NCBI RefSeq assembly: GCF_902497875.1
Contig: NZ_CABVHY010000020.1
Span: 1 to 64,000, forward strand
Direction of reading: 5' to 3'
DNA length: 64,000 nt
Origin: Pseudomonas fluorescens
GTDB lineage: Bacteria; Pseudomonadota; Gammaproteobacteria; Pseudomonadales; Pseudomonadaceae
Under the pieces are notes generated by a model. It was not told the DNA's origin, searched no databases, and saw nothing but the letters and a program-made list of their open reading frames with translations. The position numbers and the translations under genes are program-made. Below, piece by piece: positions 63,115-64,000 of the stretch (position 1 is the stretch's first letter; each line of letters opens with the position of its first letter).

Positions 63115-64000
63115 TTATTTTGTTAATCCTGCAATACAAGGTGAAACAAACAGCTCCCCTCGATAGGCACCCTGCACGGTTCGTTTCGAGACAATCAGCC
63201 AGAGGAGCGCCAATGCCGCTACCAGAGCGCTGCCAAAAACACTGAAAAACGTCAGGTTCAGGGTGGTCGCCAGCTTCAGCGTGGACAATGAATAGACGCC
63301 CAGCGGGAAGGTAAAGCCCCACCAGCCAAGGTTGAGGGGAATCCCCTCACTCAGGTAACGCAGGGTTATCAGCAGCGCGCTCAGCAGCCACCAGAGCCCG
63401 AACCCCCACAGCGTGATCCCGGCCACCAAGCCGAGGCCTGCGGCTATTTCGCCGATGCCTGACAACCCGTTGGCGCCGAAGATTGCCGGCGCATCCGCGC
63501 CCAGCAGCAACATGCCCAGCGCTCCGGTGCCAATCGGCCCGAGGGCCAGCCAACTCGAGGCGGCCATGCTCTCGTGGGGCAGTTTATGCAAGGCCATGCG
63601 CAGCAATAAGATAGTCAGAATGCTGAAGGCCACCGGCAGCGAAAACGCCCATAGCACATAGCTGGTGACCAGCACCACCAACTGCCCATGGGCATCCGGC
63701 AGATGCGGGGCCAGCAAACCACCACTGGCCGCTGCGACTTCCGCGGCAACCACCGGCAGCAGCCAGACTGCCGTCATCTGGTCGATGCTGTGTTCCTGAC
63801 GGGTGAACATCAGGTAGGGAATCAAAACCCCGCAAGCCAGCGACATGACTACATCCAGCCACCACAGCACCTCGGCCAGTTGCACCACGCCCTCCCCCCA
63901 ACGTGGCACGCCGAACAGCAGAAAGCCGTTGATGATGGTCGCCAGGCCCATGGGGATGGTGCCGAAAAACATCGACACCGTGGAGTGCCCGAAAATTCGC
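63115..64000 (-). CDS. TDT-family transporter (TehA/SLAC1-like), partial at window end
   Basis: At least 295 residues of a polytopic membrane protein with about ten hydrophobic segments. The visible N-terminal part STVSMFFGTIPMGLATIING matches the first helix of the tellurite-resistance/dicarboxylate transporter family, and VLWAFSLPVAFSILTILLLR and GWWGFTFPLGVYSLST are typical later helices. The reading frame runs off the window, so the start lies beyond 64000. The family transports anions such as sulfite, malate or tellurite; the substrate is not known. Confidence 0.85.
   Translation of the reverse strand, partial: RIFGHSTVSMFFGTIPMGLATIINGFLLFGVPRWGEGVVQLAEVLWWLDVVMSLACGVLIPYLMFTRQEHSIDQMTAVWLLPVVAAEVAAASGGLLAPHLPDAHGQLVVLVTSYVLWAFSLPVAFSILTILLLRMALHKLPHESMAASSWLALGPIGTGALGMLLLGADAPAIFGANGLSGIGEIAAGLGLVAGITLWGFGLWWLLSALLITLRYLSEGIPLNLGWWGFTFPLGVYSLSTLKLATTLNLTFFSVFGSALVAALALLWLIVSKRTVQGAYRGELFVSPCIAGLTK

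Overview
The window is a chromosomal segment of a Pseudomonas of the fluorescens group. The gene content and order show this: a complete urate-to-glyoxylate operon with the membrane-bound urate oxidase PuuD, minCDE followed by rluA, prc next to an EAL-CBS-GGDEF protein, and several families of Pseudomonas REP sequences (GTAGGAGCTGCCGCAGGCTGCGATC and TGTGGGAGCGGGCTTGCCCGC types). The assignment rests on recognising protein families; no search was run.

Layout. 1-2.9 kb: prmB, a cysteine-hydrolase-like gene whose expected catalytic Cys is Ser, a small membrane protein and an Smr-domain gene. 2.9-5.7 kb: an accessory patch with two coupled orphan genes, a tRNA-Thr, decayed sequence, a small orphan gene and the 3' half of a tyrosine recombinase. 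5.7-9.2 kb: folE, a glutaredoxin-like protein, an AzgA-type purine permease and a LysE-type exporter. 9.3-18.4 kb: the purine catabolic locus (hiuH, puuE, uraD, alc, allA, puuD, a UacT/XanP-type permease and two tandem Tsx-like outer-membrane channels). Palindromes of the form TTGTATACAA or TTGTACACAA precede the first permease and lie between hiuH and puuE, suggesting one GntR-type regulator. 18.4-29 kb: patatin-like phospholipase, an LpxL-type acyltransferase, minCDE, rluA, an M18 aminopeptidase, an MscS-type channel and a secreted M20 amidohydrolase.

29-35.6 kb: a UTRA/GntR regulator divergent from an ABC importer operon that also encodes an alkaline-phosphatase-superfamily enzyme and a HAD-IB phosphatase. 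This is most simply an uptake and dephosphorylation module for a small organophosphate. Two CTAG-centred palindromes are likely operators. 35.7-44.1 kb: quinone oxidoreductase, prc, an EAL-CBS-GGDEF protein, a three-gene operon headed by an antitoxin-like HTH protein, YkvA, a lipoprotein FKBP isomerase and a badly decayed di-heme cytochrome c peroxidase gene. A pair of perfect inverted DnaA boxes lies upstream of ykvA.

44.2-58.7 kb: a full Tad/Flp pilus locus on the minus strand. It runs from two tandem flp pilin genes through the prepilin peptidase, an extra AAA+ ATPase, rcpC, rcpA, a small lipoprotein, TadG/TadE-type proteins and tadZABCD. A divergent AraC regulator with a receiver-like N-terminus lies beside it. 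The second flp copy arose by a roughly 350 bp tandem duplication that also copied the 5' end of the peptidase gene. 58.8-64 kb: a tandemly duplicated tRNA-Val/tRNA-Asp unit, rdgC, a short unlisted membrane ORF, a guanidine-II (mini-ykkC) riboswitch in front of a SugE/Gdx exporter gene, an LplT-PlsC-type fusion and a TDT-family transporter cut by the window end.

The points most worth following up are the candidate purine-regulon and UTRA operators, the guanidine-II riboswitch with a visible anti-Shine-Dalgarno strand, the DnaA-box pair, the Ser-for-Cys hydrolase, the extra ATPase and pilin duplication in the Tad locus, and the remnant island beside folE.
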